The translations under genes were made by a program, and so were the position numbers. A DNA stretch of 64,000 bases, taken from Actinomycetota bacterium. Lineage in GTDB: Bacteria; Actinomycetota; Acidimicrobiia; Acidimicrobiales; Acidimicrobilacustridaceae. Location: the NCBI GenBank assembly GCA_016185305.1, contig JACPNV010000006.1, positions 62,001 through 126,000 of the forward strand, written 5' to 3'. The notes beneath the pieces are model-generated. The model ran no database searches, had not been told where the DNA came from, and saw nothing but the letters and a program-made list of their open reading frames with translations. Below, in pieces: positions 55,187 through 63,652 of the stretch (its first letter is position 1; the number at the start of each line of letters is the position of its first letter).

Positions 55187-56561
55187 CTACGGCCCGGCCG
55201 GCGGAGGGGGAGCTGCGGATGGCAGAAGGGCCGCGGCGAGGGCCGCCTTCAACTCCTCCCGCTCCAGATCGCTCATTTCAGCCACGTCTGGGAGGAGGCC
55301 TGCCAGCTCGGTGAACCTCGCGTCGTCGCCGGTCAGTATCGAGATACGAGGGTCTTGCACAGTCGAGAGCCGACCGACGGGCGAGTCCGATCGGTCTACA
55401 GGTTCGCCGGGTGTCACCGCCGTGAAATCGTCCACCACCCCGAACGGATCTGCCACGAACAGCTGGAGGCTCGCGTTGTGAGACAACGCATCGAAGATGA
55501 TGCGGTTGATGTGCTCATCGGCGAACCCGTACCCGACGCTGAGAAGGACGCACTCTGGCTGGATCAACGCGTTGCTGAACGACCGGAGGAAGTCCGAGTA
55601 GGGATGCCCGAGGACATCTGCCTCCTTCGTAGGTGTCGGGTAGATGACAGCAACCTCGTCCTTGGTCGGCGGTCCGCCGCTCTGGACAACGGTCGTCGTA
55701 CCAAGCGCCGCTGTGGTCTCGACACGCCAGGTCAGGCTGCCGTGGATCTTGTACAGATGAACAACGTCGTGAACTCGTCGGAGCGATCCAGCACCACCTG
55801 CAGGCGCCGTGTAGAGGTCCTGCTCATAGCTCGCCAGTTCGATCCGCCGACGCACGCTGCCCACGAATCCGTCGAAGTATTGGATCCCACACTCGTCCAG
55901 TGAGCGCTCGATCACGGTGTCGTAGTTGGTGGTGAAGACTCTGACACGCGGCGCCTCGGGGCGTCTCGACGCGAGAAGTCGCCTGAAGAACTCGCGATGC
56001 GCGAGCAACGGGTCTTCATCGAAGGGCGGCTCGACAGGCGGGTCTTGGCGAGGCAAGTCACAGGCCCATGCGAGTCCTAGGTTCACCGCGCGGAAGATGC
56101 TGTCGAGGTCCTCGACTGCATGCCGTTCCGGCGATCTCGACCTCCGCCAGGTCGAAGGCTCGCGCGTACGTGCGAGCCGCGACGATCTGTCCGAGGAACG
56201 CCTCAAGATCGGTCCCTGCGGCAACAAGATCCTCGATCAGTGATTTGACCTCATCAGTGATCTCGAGGTCTGCGCGCTGAGCCATGCTCAGCACGACACT
56301 GGCATCCACGTCTCGGATGCTTGGTGAGCCGAGGTGATACGAGGCTCCCGACCCGACCAGGACGCACAGTTGATGCACCTGGAGGAGATGGCCAAGCGCG
56401 TCGCGCAGGCGCCGACGACCGTCGACGTCGTCGGTCACGAATCGAAGCTCGCTTCCGCTGAAGTACAGGCTGTGCCTCTGCACGACTCCCGTAGGTCCTT
56501 GTCGCCAGCGCACCCTACTTGCCGTCGAGAAATCGAACGGCGATCTGACAATGGGTTGCAC
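55187..56561 (-). pseudogene. Sir2-family NADase gene of the Sir2-HerA pair, one frameshift near 56120
   Basis: Two frames form one Sir2 domain. The first piece (GTG 56561) has CVLVGSGASYHLGSPSIRD, the NAD-binding GAG-S-like motif, and runs to about EIAGTAC. The second resumes with VEDLDSIFRAVN and carries TTNYDTVIERSLDE (Asn of the active site), YKIHGSLTW (catalytic His), and LLSVGYGFADEHINRII. Joining them needs one base removed or two added near 56114-56128. The protein would be about 455 residues, typical of Sir2 with HerA. If the break is real, HerA is left without its effector; a sequence error is equally plausible. Confidence 0.78.
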
Positions 56562-56771
56562 GCGCGCCGCCGGCGCAATCGAGCGACCGTCGATCAGTCC
56601 ATCCGTTGCCTCATGCGCGGCCGCTTGCGTCGAATCGCACTGCTGTCGCTTCCCAGGCCGCGCCCTTGCGATACCGATCGCCGGAGAAGGCCGACGACCG
56701 CCACCGTTCCACGGCGCCGCGCGTCGATCGAGTCCGGGAAGGCCCCCGAGCCGGGCGAGCGAGCGTTCGCT

Positions 56772-56790
56772 GACAAATCGCTGACAAGCG
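56772..56790 (+). repeat. Candidate integrase arm-type site, right
   Basis: GACAAATCGCTGACAAGCG contains two CTGACAA units 10 bases apart and matches 22545-22563 at 16 of 19 positions. It lies 67 bases from the putative att core in the tRNA gene. Confidence 0.5.
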
Positions 56791-56827
56791 ACACAATCCG
56801 GGCTCCCGACCCTGCCCCGAGAAGACG

Positions 56828-56853
56828 CTGACCAGCACTTTCGTGCTGGTCAG
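56828..56853 (-). terminator. Hairpin just past tRNA-Leu, 11-bp stem
   Basis: CTGACCAGCAC pairs with GTGCTGGTCAG around the 4-base loop TTTC. It starts five bases beyond the tRNA 3' end on the transcribed strand. No U-run follows. It could end tRNA transcription or belong to the att region. Confidence 0.55.
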
Positions 56854-56856
56854 ATC

Positions 56857-56875
56857 GTGTCGGAGGGGGGACTTG
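56857..56875 (+). repeat. Putative attachment-site core in tRNA-Leu 3' end
   Basis: GTGTCGGAGGGGGGACTTG covers the acceptor and T-arm part of tRNA-Leu. An exact copy is at 19663 and a diverged copy at 22392, all in the same orientation. The island lies on the 3' side of the tRNA, as expected for tRNA-directed integration that rebuilds the tRNA end. Confidence 0.75.
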
Positions 56876-56941
56876 AACCCCCACGCCCTTGCGGGCACTA
56901 GCCCCTCAAGCTAGCGCGTCTGCCAATTCCGCCACTCCGAC
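56858..56941 (-). tRNA. tRNA-Leu(GAG)
   Basis: 84 bases. Acceptor GTCGGAG pairs with CTCCGAC, discriminator A, no encoded CCA. D-arm with GGCGGAATTGGCAGAC, anticodon stem CTAGC/GCTAG around loop TTGAGGG giving anticodon GAG, a long class II variable arm (TGCCCGCAAGGGCG) and T-arm GTGGG-GGTTCAAGT-CCCCC. The long variable arm and the sequence identify leucine. It is intact although used as an integration site. Confidence 0.95.
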
Positions 56942-57228
56942 GTGACGACTGGTTGTCTCTCCAGCGCGGGGAAACTCTAGCGCCTCTCCCCCGTTGACCC
57001 GAACCCCGAAGACGTCCCGCGTCGCGCCCAAAGGGAGCTGCCGACCGGCGCGGAACGGGCCGGCCACTGATGGCGCACGCAAGCTCGCCGGTCGGCGCAG
57101 GGTGCGTTCCGCCAAGCATCGACAGCGGCGCTTCGACGCACGGCGGACGAAATCGCGCAAGGCGCACCGCGAGCGTCGCCGACGAGCCGTCACCGCCGAT
57201 GCCCAGCCGTCGTGGGCGCTACCCGGCA

Positions 57229-58896
57229 CTACCCCTTGATATCGAGCTCGAGCTTGTCGACGTCGAAGGTTCCGTCGAGGCGGCCTGCGTAGCCGCGCAC
57301 CCGCTTGGAGACGACCGCGTTGGTGGAGGCTGCTGCGATCGGGATGATAGGTAGCTGCTGCATCACGAGCCGCTGCATGTCGGCGTACTTGGCGATCCGG
57401 GCCTCGCGGTCGGCGATCGCCCGTGCCTCCTTCAACCCACCGTCAAGCTCCGGTGACGAGAAGTTGGTCAGGTTGTCGAGCGAGCCCGAAAGGAACAGGG
57501 GGGCGAGGTAGGCGTCGGGATCGGGGTACAGGCCGACCCAACCGATGCCGAACACCTGCTGCTCGCCACTCACGACGAACTTCGGGAACTCCTCCACCGA
57601 CTTGACGGCAACCGTCGCGCTGATGCCCACCGCGGCCCACTGCTGCCGTAGAGACTCGGCCATCGCTGTCTGCGATGGATCGTCGTAGACCTCGATCTCG
57701 ACCGGCGGAACGTTGCCGTCAGGGAAGGCCTCAGCCAGCAACGCCTTGGCGGTCGGTGGATCGGCGACACACGCAGCCCCGCAGGGATCGTCGACCACAC
57801 CTGGGACCCCGGGCGGGACCGAGCCGTTGAGCTTCGTGCGGCCCGGCAGCACCTTGTCGACCAGAGCACTGCGGTCCACCGCCTTCAGCATGGCTTGGCG
57901 GAACTTCTCGTTCGTGTAAGCCGCGTTGCCGAGGTTGATGCCGAAGAACTGCTCGGCGTTGAACGGCTTGATGGCGCTGTCGCCGAACTTGCTCTTGGCT
58001 TCCGCCACCTTCTCCTGGGGGACCTGGGTCCAGTCGAGCTTTCCGTCCGTGAAGGCCTTGTACGACCCGTCGAGCGTGAAGAAGTGGACCAACTCGATTC
58101 TGTCGACCGCCGTAGGAGACGGGTTGTCCCTCGATTTCTCCAACCGCACGATGGCATCGCTGCGCTGGCTGATCTTGTACGGCCCGGATGTCACCAAGTT
58201 CTTTTCAAAATCGGCGGTGCTGCCGGCATCTTTCGGGACGATCCCGAAGATCGGCGATGCGAGCAGTTCGGCGAGCGGCGAGAACGGCTCGCGCGTCTCG
58301 ATCTGCACAGTGCCGTCATCGATGGCCTGGATGCCGCGGATGTCAGGCGTCACGCCGGCGAGGAACTCGCGGTAGCCATCGATCACGTCGAGCCGCAAGC
58401 CGGCAAGGGATGGGCATTGGCCGCTCGTTCCGTTGGTGCCGACATCGGGGTTCTGACGTTTGCACTCGTCGCTCTGCTGCTTCGCCACCCGTTCCAGTGA
58501 CGCTTTGACGTCGCCCGCAGTGACCGGGCGCCCGTCGGAGAACTTCGTGCGGCCAACGGCGAACCGCCACGTCGTTTGCGCGTCGTTCACGGTCCAGGTG
58601 AACGCCGCGGCAGGACGGGCTGCGCCCGTCTGCGGATCGATGGCAGTAAGTGAGTCGAACAAGAGGTCGGCCGCGATCATCTCGGCCTGATTGGTTGGAA
58701 GCACAGCTGCGGGATCGAGGGTTGCACGCGACACGACGCCGATGCGATAGGCGTTGACCGACACGGTGTCGAGATCAGCCGAGCCCGGTGGACCCGTCAG
58801 GCCTTGCGATTCGTTGGCCGGCGGCGATGATCCCCCGCCGGTGCATGCGGTCAACACCAGGGCGAGAGCGAACACGAGCGCGAGCCCCCGACGCAT
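57229..58896 (-). CDS. ABC transporter family 5 solute-binding lipoprotein
   Basis: 555 residues. A lipoprotein signal (MRRGLALVFALALVLTAC, Cys18 lipidated) precedes a family 5 (OppA/DppA-like) binding protein: AAFTWTVNDAQTTWRFAVGR, KFSDGRPVTAGDVKASLERV, and FRQAMLKAVDRSALVDKVLP. It captures peptides or similar solutes outside the membrane for an ABC importer; no permease or ATPase gene is adjacent. Start ATG 58896 with GAGG upstream. It begins 8 bases after the secG stop, so it may be read with the glycolytic operon. Confidence 0.9.
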   Translation of the reverse strand: MRRGLALVFALALVLTACTGGGSSPPANESQGLTGPPGSADLDTVSVNAYRIGVVSRATLDPAAVLPTNQAEMIAADLLFDSLTAIDPQTGAARPAAAFTWTVNDAQTTWRFAVGRTKFSDGRPVTAGDVKASLERVAKQQSDECKRQNPDVGTNGTSGQCPSLAGLRLDVIDGYREFLAGVTPDIRGIQAIDDGTVQIETREPFSPLAELLASPIFGIVPKDAGSTADFEKNLVTSGPYKISQRSDAIVRLEKSRDNPSPTAVDRIELVHFFTLDGSYKAFTDGKLDWTQVPQEKVAEAKSKFGDSAIKPFNAEQFFGINLGNAAYTNEKFRQAMLKAVDRSALVDKVLPGRTKLNGSVPPGVPGVVDDPCGAACVADPPTAKALLAEAFPDGNVPPVEIEVYDDPSQTAMAESLRQQWAAVGISATVAVKSVEEFPKFVVSGEQQVFGIGWVGLYPDPDAYLAPLFLSGSLDNLTNFSSPELDGGLKEARAIADREARIAKYADMQRLVMQQLPIIPIAAASTNAVVSKRVRGYAGRLDGTFDVDKLELDIKG

Positions 58897-58903
58897 CTGC
58901 GCC

Positions 58904-59146
58904 TCAGAGGTCGAGCGCCAAAGCAAGGGTGATCGTCGTGAAGGTGAAGATCAGCCCGCTGATGATGGTCAAGCGGTCGAGGTTCTTCTCGACCATGGTC
59001 GACCCAGCCGCCGATGCGCCGAGGCCCCCACCGAACATGTCGGAGAGGCCGCCACCCCGGCCGCTGTGCAGCAAGACGAGAAAGATCAGCGTCCCCCCGA
59101 CCAGGATGTGAAAGGCGATGACAACGGTGAGGAGCCAGGACGGCAT
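58904..59146 (-). CDS. secG: Preprotein translocase subunit SecG
   Basis: 80 residues, two membrane segments (about 5-25 and 55-77) joined by a loop HSGRGGGLSDMFGGGLGAS characteristic of SecG. It assists SecYE in protein export. The start at ATG 59146 is eight bases after TAGGTT, a possible -10 for a leaderless transcript. It follows tpiA, as in many actinobacteria. Confidence 0.93.
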   Translation of the reverse strand: MPSWLLTVVIAFHILVGGTLIFLVLLHSGRGGGLSDMFGGGLGASAAGSTMVEKNLDRLTIISGLIFTFTTITLALALDL

Positions 59147-59220
59147 GGCGTGCCAACCTACCAGAGGGCACCGGCGGAAAGCACGGCAGGCGCCGCTGCG
59201 GCCCACCAGCTACGACTGGC

Positions 59221-60501
59221 CTATTTCGACTTCCAGTCGCGCCGCTCACCGGCGAGCAAGTTGCGGCCCAGCGCTGATTGCATCATCGAAACGATGAGGA
59301 GCACTTCATGGCCGTCGTTGGCCGCCCCGTAGTGGAACGCCCAATCCTGCGGGATGCGAAGGCCCTTTCGCACCTCGGTTTGCACAACGTTGCCTTTGTT
59401 CTTCGCGGACTCGATCGCATGACGGATGAGCGGCACCGTCCGATTGTTCAGCTCCATCAGCTGATCGCGCATCTCCGCATGCTCGGCGACCCGGCTCGCT
59501 GGCGTCTTCAACATCTCGATGTCGCCGTCGCCCAGTGGCTGCCCCGTCGCGGCTGCGTACGCGGCCAGTGACGCAACGAGCCATTCGGCCGAGCGCGTCG
59601 CGGGCGATTGCGGCGGCGGGGCCAAGTCGGGGACGACCTTCACCGCCGCCGGGACTTCCCCGGTCTCGGCTGCGGCGATCACCGCGTTGAGCCCGCTCTG
59701 GCGGTACTTGACGATGCGCGCGAACTCGTCGGCGTCGAGGCTCGCGCCGCCCACGAGCAGACCGTCGATGTCTGGCTGTGCCATGAGCTCGGCGGCATTG
59801 GCCGCCTTGACCGATCCGCCGTATTGAATGCGCACCTGCGAGGCCCAGCCTTTGCCAAAGGTCTCCCCGACGACCTGGCGGATCTCAGCGCACACCTCCT
59901 GTGCGTCAGCCGCCGTCGCGGTCTTCCCGGTGCCGATCGCCCAGATCGGTTCATAGGCGATCACCAGCTCGCCGATCTTCAGGTGGTCGACACCGTTCGT
60001 GCCCGCCGTGACCTGGAGCCGCACCTTGTCGAGCGTCTGGCCGGCCTCACGCTCCTCGAGCGTCTCCCCGCAGCACAGGATCGGCGTCATCCCGTGCTTG
60101 AAGACGGCGTGCACCTTCTTGTTCACCGACTCGTCGCTCTCGAAGAACAGCTCGCGCCGTTCGGAATGACCGACGATCACGTATGACACGTTGAGCTTGG
60201 CGAGCATCCCGGGCGCGACCTCACCCGTATATGCGCCGGATTCTTCCCAGTGGCAGCTCTGCGCGCCGAGGAAGATCTCGATCTTCTTCTCCGACTCGAT
60301 CGTGGTCTGCACCGACCGGATGTCGGTGAACGGCGGGTGGACAGACGCGTCGACCACCTCGTAGTCCTCTGTCCCGAGCAGGTAGCCCAGCTTCTGCACG
60401 GTCTGGATGGCTTCGAAGTGGTTGTGGTTCATCTTCCAGTTGCCGCTGATGAGCGGCTTCCGGTCCGGCGCTGCTTCGCCGGCGGTTTCGCTTGCTGCCA
60501 C
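59221..60501 (-). CDS. tpiA: Triosephosphate isomerase with ~150-residue C-terminal extension
   Basis: 426 residues; the family norm is about 250. The TIM barrel (about 15-275) has all catalytic elements: NWKMN with Lys23, VSYVIVGHSERR (His), AYEPIWAIGTGKT (Glu), and the phosphate loop YGGSVKAANA. The extra C-terminal part (from about 285) begins with a Pro/Ala linker and continues as a helical segment (SAEWLVASLAAYAAATGQPL; ELNNRTVPLIRHAIESAKNK) ending LLAGERRDWKSK. It interconverts DHAP and GAP in glycolysis. Its start is 2 bases after the pgk stop. The role of the extension is unknown. Confidence 0.95.
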   Translation of the reverse strand: MAASETAGEAAPDRKPLISGNWKMNHNHFEAIQTVQKLGYLLGTEDYEVVDASVHPPFTDIRSVQTTIESEKKIEIFLGAQSCHWEESGAYTGEVAPGMLAKLNVSYVIVGHSERRELFFESDESVNKKVHAVFKHGMTPILCCGETLEEREAGQTLDKVRLQVTAGTNGVDHLKIGELVIAYEPIWAIGTGKTATAADAQEVCAEIRQVVGETFGKGWASQVRIQYGGSVKAANAAELMAQPDIDGLLVGGASLDADEFARIVKYRQSGLNAVIAAAETGEVPAAVKVVPDLAPPPQSPATRSAEWLVASLAAYAAATGQPLGDGDIEMLKTPASRVAEHAEMRDQLMELNNRTVPLIRHAIESAKNKGNVVQTEVRKGLRIPQDWAFHYGAANDGHEVLLIVSMMQSALGRNLLAGERRDWKSK

Positions 60502-60503
60502 GA

Positions 60504-61667
60504 CTACTCCTTCGCGTTCGGCGCTCCCCGGAGCGCCTCCAGGCCGGGCAGGTCACCCTGCTCGAGCAGCTCCAGTGACGCGCCGCCACCGGTCGAGACG
60601 TGGTCTACGAGATCGTCCAGACCGAACTGCTTGAGGGCGGCGGCGCTGTCGCCACCGCCGACGACCGTGTAGCCGCGAGCCTCAGCGACCGCTTGCGCGA
60701 TTGCTCGCGTTCCGGCTTCGAAGCGCTGATCTTCGAACACACCCATCGGCCCGTTCCAGAAGATCGTTCGGGCGCTGGTGATGATGTCGGCGAACTCAGC
60801 GGCCGAACCAGGACCGATGTCGAGCCCCATCCATCCGTCGGGAATCTCGTTGCCCACCTGGCGCACCTCGCCTCCGGCAGACGGGTCACCTATCGTCCCT
60901 TCGGCGCTGAGCGCGGTGAAGTCATACGGGATGTGCAGGTCGATTCCGGACTCGAGCAGGCGCATGCACGTTTCGACCTGATCGTCCTCACAGAGGCTGT
61001 TGCCGATGCGATGGCCCTGCGCCTTCAAGAAGGTGAATGCCATGCCACCCCCGACGACGAGCGAATCAGCGACAGCCGCCAAGGCTTCGATGACGCCGAG
61101 CTTGTCGCTCACCTTGGCCCCGCCGAGGATCACGACAAACGGGCGCTGGGGTGAGCTGCGCATCGGCAGCAGCACCTCGACCTCCCGCTGCAGGAGGCGC
61201 CCCGCGGCGGAGGGCAGATGCTTGGGCGGCCCGACGATCGAGGCATGGGCGCGGTGCGACGCGCCGAAGGCGTCGTTGACGTAGGCGTCGAAGCCGTCGA
61301 CGAGCTCTTTCACGAACGCGTCGTCGTTCGCCGTCTCGCCGGGATCGAAGCGCAGGTTCTCGCGCATCTCCACCCCTGGAACCAGCTCGGCCAACCGAAC
61401 GCGGACCGGCCCCACGGAGTACTTCGGTTCGGGCTTGCCCTTCGGCCGGCCGAGATGCGTGCAGACGGTCACGGAGGCGCCGTGGTCGATCAGCCACTGG
61501 ATCGTCGGCAGTGCGGCGCGGATGCGGAGGTCGTCGGCGATCACGCCATCGTGCAACGGCACGTTGAAATCGGCCCGCAGCAGCACGCGCTTGCCGTCGA
61601 GGGGGCCGAGGTCTTCGAGAGTGGGGAGGGCCGCCGGGCTGGTAGCGGAATCGCCCGCGTCGCTCAC
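60504..61667 (-). CDS. pgk: Phosphoglycerate kinase
   Basis: 387 residues, normal length. GKRVLLRADFNVPL (substrate Asp/Asn), TVCTHLGRPKG, ENLRFDPGE, VNDAFGASHRAHAS, VVILGGAKVSDK, IFWNGPMGVFE and YTVVGGGDSAAAL (nucleotide loop) are all present. It makes ATP from 1,3-bisphosphoglycerate. The start is GTG 61667, fixed by a GTGA overlap with the gap stop; the longer frame to 61796 overlaps gap coding sequence. Confidence 0.97.
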   Translation of the reverse strand: MSDAGDSATSPAALPTLEDLGPLDGKRVLLRADFNVPLHDGVIADDLRIRAALPTIQWLIDHGASVTVCTHLGRPKGKPEPKYSVGPVRVRLAELVPGVEMRENLRFDPGETANDDAFVKELVDGFDAYVNDAFGASHRAHASIVGPPKHLPSAAGRLLQREVEVLLPMRSSPQRPFVVILGGAKVSDKLGVIEALAAVADSLVVGGGMAFTFLKAQGHRIGNSLCEDDQVETCMRLLESGIDLHIPYDFTALSAEGTIGDPSAGGEVRQVGNEIPDGWMGLDIGPGSAAEFADIITSARTIFWNGPMGVFEDQRFEAGTRAIAQAVAEARGYTVVGGGDSAAALKQFGLDDLVDHVSTGGGASLELLEQGDLPGLEALRGAPNAKE

Positions 61668-62674
61668 TGGTTGGCTGTGCCGATCTTGGTGGTGATGTCG
61701 ACAAGGCGGTTCGAGTAGCCCCACTCGTTGTCGTACCAGCCGAGCACCTTCACGAGGCTGCCGGAGGCCATGGTCAGCCCCGAATCGAAGGTGCACGAAG
61801 CCGGCGAGCCGACGATGTCGGACGAGACGAGCGGCAGATCGGAGTACTCGAGGATGCTGGCGAGCGGGCCCGACTCGGCTGCAGCCTTGAACGCGTCGTT
61901 CACCGCTTGTTTGGTGACCTCCTTGTTGAGGATGCCCACGAAGTCGGTGATCGAGCCGTCCGCGACCGGGACTCGTAGCGCGGTGCCGTCGAGCTTGCCG
62001 TTCATCGCTTCGAGCACTAGGCCCGTCGCCCGAGCGGCACCCGTTGACGCCGGCACGATGTTCATCGCCGCGGCCCGGGCCCGACGCAGATCGCTGTGCG
62101 GGCCATCGACCAGCGATTGGTCGCCGGTGTAGGCATGCACGGTCGTCATCAGACCCTTCTCGACCCCGAACGCATCGTCGAGCACCTTGATCATCGGGAC
62201 GAAGCAGTTCGTCGTGCAGGAAGCGTTCGACACGACCTTGTGCTGCGCGGGATCGAACGTGTCGTCGTTGACGCCGACGACGAACGTGGCGTCGGCACCG
62301 CTCGCGGGGGCGGAGACGATGACGAACGGTGCGCCGGCATCGAGGTGCGCAGCGGCCTTGTCGCGGGACGTGAAGAATCCGGTCGACTCGATGACGACGT
62401 CGACGCCGAGCTCACCCCAGGGGAGCTTGCCCGGCTCGCGCTCCGCCAACACCCTGATGGTCGCGCCGTCGACCTTGATGCCATCGCCGACGACCTCGAC
62501 GTCTCCCGGGAACGGGCCCATGACCGAGTCGAACTTGAGCAGGTGTGCCATCGTGTCGACCGAACCGAGGTCGTTGACCGCTATGAGCTCGAGGTCGGCC
62601 CCCTGCTTCTTGAGAGCCCGGAAGAAGTTGCGACCGATGCGACCAAAGCCATTGACGCCGACACGGATGGACAT
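61664..62674 (-). CDS. gap: Glyceraldehyde-3-phosphate dehydrogenase
   Basis: 336 residues, first gene of the gap-pgk-tpiA-secG operon. RVGVNGFGRIGRNFFRAL (NAD-binding), SNASCTTNCFVPM (catalytic Cys), TTVHAYTGDQ (His in the usual position), and the C-terminal WYDNEWGYSNRLVD. Start ATG 62674 with GGGGAGG about 10 bases upstream. Catalyses oxidation of glyceraldehyde-3-phosphate with NAD. Confidence 0.97.
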   Translation of the reverse strand: MSIRVGVNGFGRIGRNFFRALKKQGADLELIAVNDLGSVDTMAHLLKFDSVMGPFPGDVEVVGDGIKVDGATIRVLAEREPGKLPWGELGVDVVIESTGFFTSRDKAAAHLDAGAPFVIVSAPASGADATFVVGVNDDTFDPAQHKVVSNASCTTNCFVPMIKVLDDAFGVEKGLMTTVHAYTGDQSLVDGPHSDLRRARAAAMNIVPASTGAARATGLVLEAMNGKLDGTALRVPVADGSITDFVGILNKEVTKQAVNDAFKAAAESGPLASILEYSDLPLVSSDIVGSPASCTFDSGLTMASGSLVKVLGWYDNEWGYSNRLVDITTKIGTANQ

Positions 62675-62771
62675 GGCGGATGAGCCTCCCCAGATGAGCT
62701 GACTGAAGCCCTATCCGACCAGATCGGCGGCAGTCGGCGCAAAGCGACGCCGCCGCGCACCGCACGTCGAG

Positions 62772-63620
62772 TCAGCGATCGAGGTCGCGATGGTTCACGC
62801 GAGGCGTGTAGCCCGACCGGTCGAGCAGGCCGGCAACACGTTCGGCGATGGCGACCGAGCGATGCCGCCCGCCCGTGCAACCGAACGCGACCGTCAGGTA
62901 CGACTTTCCTTCCTTCACGTAGTGCGGCAGCAGGAAGAGCAACAGGTCTTGAAGCTGGTCCATGAACCGCGACGTGACATCCTGCGCGTCGAGGTACGAG
63001 ACCACTTCGGTGTCGAGCCCGCTCAGCGGACGCAGCTCGTCCACCCAATGCGGGTTCGGTAGGAAGCGACAATCGATCACGAGGTCGGCGTCGAGGGGCA
63101 GCCCGTGCTTGTAGCCGAACGACACCACGGTCACCTGCATCTTTCCTCGGTCGGTGTCGGCATCGAAGAGGTCGATGATGCGCTGCCGGAGTTGGTGCAC
63201 GTTGTAGTCGCTGGTGTCGACGACGACATCTGCTTCTGCCTTCACCGGCTCGAGCAGCAGGCGCTCGGCTTCGATTGCATCGGCGAGCGTCTGATCGGCA
63301 GCCAGCGGATGGCGCCGCCTCGTGCTCTCGTAGCGACGTACGAGCACATCGGTCGAGGCCTCGAGGAAGAGGATCCGCACCCGCTTGCCCTGCGCCTTCA
63401 GCGCGCCCAACGCCGGCAACACCTCGTCGTGGTAGGGGCCCGTGCCCACGACCAATGCAACTTGGTCGACCGGACCGCCGCTGTGCGCCAGCTCCGAAAC
63501 CTTCGGGATCAACGCGGGCGGCAGGTTGTCGATCACGAACCAGCCGAGGTCTTCGAGGATGTCAGCGGCTTGGGAGCGACCCGCCCCAGACAATCCAGCG
63601 ATGACGACGAACTCACCCAT
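62772..63620 (-). CDS. rapZ: RapZ/YvcJ-family nucleotide-binding adaptor
   Basis: 282 residues. P-loop GLSGAGRS (Arg instead of the usual Lys, common in actinobacterial members), LEDLGWFVIDNLPPALI, the RYESTRRRHPL block, VVSFGYKHGLPLDADLVIDC and the C-terminal FGCTGGRHRSVAIAERVA. It binds nucleotides/RNA and regulates cell-wall sugar synthesis in studied bacteria. In many actinobacteria yvcK and whiA lie between rapZ and gap; here only 97 bases separate them. Confidence 0.92.
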   Translation of the reverse strand: MGEFVVIAGLSGAGRSQAADILEDLGWFVIDNLPPALIPKVSELAHSGGPVDQVALVVGTGPYHDEVLPALGALKAQGKRVRILFLEASTDVLVRRYESTRRRHPLAADQTLADAIEAERLLLEPVKAEADVVVDTSDYNVHQLRQRIIDLFDADTDRGKMQVTVVSFGYKHGLPLDADLVIDCRFLPNPHWVDELRPLSGLDTEVVSYLDAQDVTSRFMDQLQDLLLFLLPHYVKEGKSYLTVAFGCTGGRHRSVAIAERVAGLLDRSGYTPRVNHRDLDR

Positions 63621-63652
63621 GCGACGAAAAGTCTACGACCTCGGTGACGCCG

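Larger units (their letters stand above)
56562..56857. other. Non-coding right end of the island
   Basis: No convincing gene. It contains the candidate integrase arm site (56772-56790) and the hairpin at 56828-56853, and ends at the tRNA-Leu 3' end. A promoter for the Sir2-HerA operon must lie here, but I see no clear -35/-10 pair. Confidence 0.5.
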
